From Muribaculaceae bacterium (GTDB lineage Bacteria; Bacteroidota; Bacteroidia; Bacteroidales; Muribaculaceae): a DNA stretch of 62,777 nt. This document shows, one piece after another, positions 61,628-62,777 of the stretch; position 1 is the first letter of the stretch, and the number at the start of each line of letters is the position of its first letter. The DNA lies in NCBI GenBank assembly GCA_017449785.1, contig JAFTFA010000221.1:1-62777 (forward strand). Reading direction: 5' to 3'. The notes beneath the pieces are model-generated. The model did not search any database and had not been told where the DNA came from. It worked only from the letters and a program-made list of their open reading frames with translations. A program made the position numbers and the translations under genes.

Positions 61628-62777
61628 ATGAAGAAATTTTTATTATCGCTAGCAGCCATTTTAATGGTCTGTTCAGCCTATGCAGATGATTATCTGTATC
61701 TGGAGGACTTTGAGGTAACGCCCCAGTTCCTCGCTGCCGGTGGTGACTGGTACTATCCGGTGACCGTCAAGGCTCACTTTGAGACGTGCGTCAGTGCCTG
61801 GCAGACAAGTATCAGTACCCCGGCAGGCGTGGAGCCTTTCTCAGGCACGGCTCTGCCCGACATGACGATTCATGGTCATAACAGGATGGGGTTGAATGTT
61901 GATCACGTCGTCGGTCTGGTGGCCGACGAGGGTCAACCGGGCACGTTCAGTGCGGCATCGACCGAGGCCGATTACCAGATGCTGAACGGCGTCAGCACAA
62001 GTGTCGGCTCGGCCAAGTGGACCCCTGGTGAGTATAAGATGTTCACCTTGTGGCTAAAGTTCTCACCCGACTTTACCGGCGGTGATATCGTTGTCACTAG
62101 CGAGCCTGCCAGCTCTGGCCGTGATCCCCGTGGCGTGTGCTGCCCCAGCGGTCAGCGCCATGAGGTCGTTTGCCACGTGACTGTAGCGGGCGAAAGATCC
62201 ATATTGACGCCTGCTCCCGAGATTCATGTTACTCGTGGTGACGAGGCCTACGTCTTTGAGGCCGTGGGCGAGGGCGAAATTACCCTCTTCTGCTACCTCA
62301 ATATCGTTGATAATCCCTATACCGTTGTCCGCACGCAGCAGGATCAAAGCGTCAAGTTGACTGCCTTTGCGCACGTTGATGGTCAGACTGACGGCATAAC
62401 AACTGCTGAGTTCATTGTTCCGGCATTGGAGGTCGTTACGCCTAAGGACCTGAGCGGTCAAATTGTTATCGGCGATCCCGACGAGGACGGCAAGGTTGCT
62501 ATCAACTATACCGGCGACGAGGACGTTACCATGGTGGTGACGGTCAATGGCCAGATCGTTGAACTCGTTGACGGCATGATTACTGTTGATGAGGGTGTGA
62601 GCGTTATCGTGGTCACCGTTACATCCGATGGCTACAATGACTTGACCGGTAGCAAAACCGTTACTTGGACCAAGCCTGTTCCCGAAAAACTCGACGTAGC
62701 AGCTCCCGTGATCACGACCAATATGGACGACAATAACGTTCATGTGTCCATCAATTGGCCCGAGAGCGATGGTGAGC
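61628..62777 (+). CDS. Secreted protein with cohesin-like N-terminal module, cut off by the window end
   Basis: At least 383 residues are encoded; the gene runs off the window. It has a signal peptide (cleavage near SAYADD) and an N-terminal domain homologous to the small secreted protein at 23075 (YLYLEDFEVTP; PAGVEPF; LKFSPDFTGGDI). After about residue 200 further Ig-like repeats follow, with YVFEAVGEGEITLFCYL. The missing end may carry a dockerin or sorting domain. Dockerin proteins are frequent in the window, so a scaffold role is possible but unproven. Confidence 0.75.
   Translation, partial: MKKFLLSLAAILMVCSAYADDYLYLEDFEVTPQFLAAGGDWYYPVTVKAHFETCVSAWQTSISTPAGVEPFSGTALPDMTIHGHNRMGLNVDHVVGLVADEGQPGTFSAASTEADYQMLNGVSTSVGSAKWTPGEYKMFTLWLKFSPDFTGGDIVVTSEPASSGRDPRGVCCPSGQRHEVVCHVTVAGERSILTPAPEIHVTRGDEAYVFEAVGEGEITLFCYLNIVDNPYTVVRTQQDQSVKLTAFAHVDGQTDGITTAEFIVPALEVVTPKDLSGQIVIGDPDEDGKVAINYTGDEDVTMVVTVNGQIVELVDGMITVDEGVSVIVVTVTSDGYNDLTGSKTVTWTKPVPEKLDVAAPVITTNMDDNNVHVSINWPESDGE

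Noticed and set aside
1-62777. tRNA, rRNA, integrase or insertion sequence genes
   Set aside because: I looked for tRNA T-arm patterns and transposase motifs and found none that I could support.

Overview
The window looks like a chromosomal segment of a gut or rumen Bacteroidales bacterium, most likely a Muribaculaceae or Prevotella-like lineage. The evidence is a type IX secretion system (two PorU-type C25 peptidases and PorV), Bacteroidota promoters of the TTTG/TTG-N19-21-TAnnTTTG type, a C10 protease, CotH-type proteins, C-terminal dockerin repeats, and a typical set of housekeeping neighbours (rex, ispF, argS, SUI1-like factor, 8-Fe ferredoxin). Coding regions are GC-rich, so many long open frames on the opposite strand are shadows and were left out. 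Family assignments rest on motifs read by eye; no database search was possible.

Layout. 1-6.8 kb: a Tat-exported PIG-L deacetylase (minus strand) and an 1801-residue surface protein with seven InlB-like repeats. 7-12 kb: a minus-strand block of secreted dockerin proteins (CotH kinase-like, an orphan dockerin fragment, a C10 peptidase), then two unrecognised small proteins. 13.4-20.4 kb: an AraC regulator divergent from a TolC/HlyD/dual-ATPase/two-permease exporter operon. 20.9-24.4 kb: a second CotH-dockerin protein, a small cohesin-like secreted protein and a DUF3108 protein. 24.9-29.9 kb: a second exporter operon (TolC, HlyD, two ABC-2 permeases) without an ATPase gene. 30.5-39.8 kb: a phosphopantetheinyl transferase and two full-length PorU paralogues with rex and an FAH-family gene between them. 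40-47.3 kb: ferredoxin, SUI1-like factor, a RecB/AddA-like helicase-nuclease, argS broken by an in-frame TAG, and a Bax-inhibitor-1 family protein. 47.4-55 kb: amylase-dockerin, PorV, IspF, an acyltransferase and a phosphodiester glycosidase-dockerin. 55.6-61.4 kb: a visibly more AT-rich island with a membrane Ser/Thr kinase, a WG-repeat protein, two paralogous lipoproteins and a beta-barrel protein. 61.6 kb to the end: a truncated secreted protein whose N-terminus is homologous to the cohesin-like protein.

How it fits together. PorU and PorV form part of a cell-surface attachment machine. Five genes plus one fragment encode C-terminal dockerin repeat pairs (two CotH proteins, peptidase, amylase, phosphodiester glycosidase). 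Two genes carry a shared cohesin-like N-terminal module. The working hypothesis is a dockerin/cohesin-like surface assembly served by the type IX system; it is inferred from sequence only. Dockerin 3' ends and the mosaic intergenic repeats beside them are shared at DNA level, which suggests that modules spread by recombination. The repeats occur five times (around 6.8, 9.2, 20.4, 22.9 and 30.0 kb). The clearest single anomalies are the amber codon in argS, two sigma-54-type promoters, the mosaic repeats, a cluster of short hairpins with different stems, and the kinase island.
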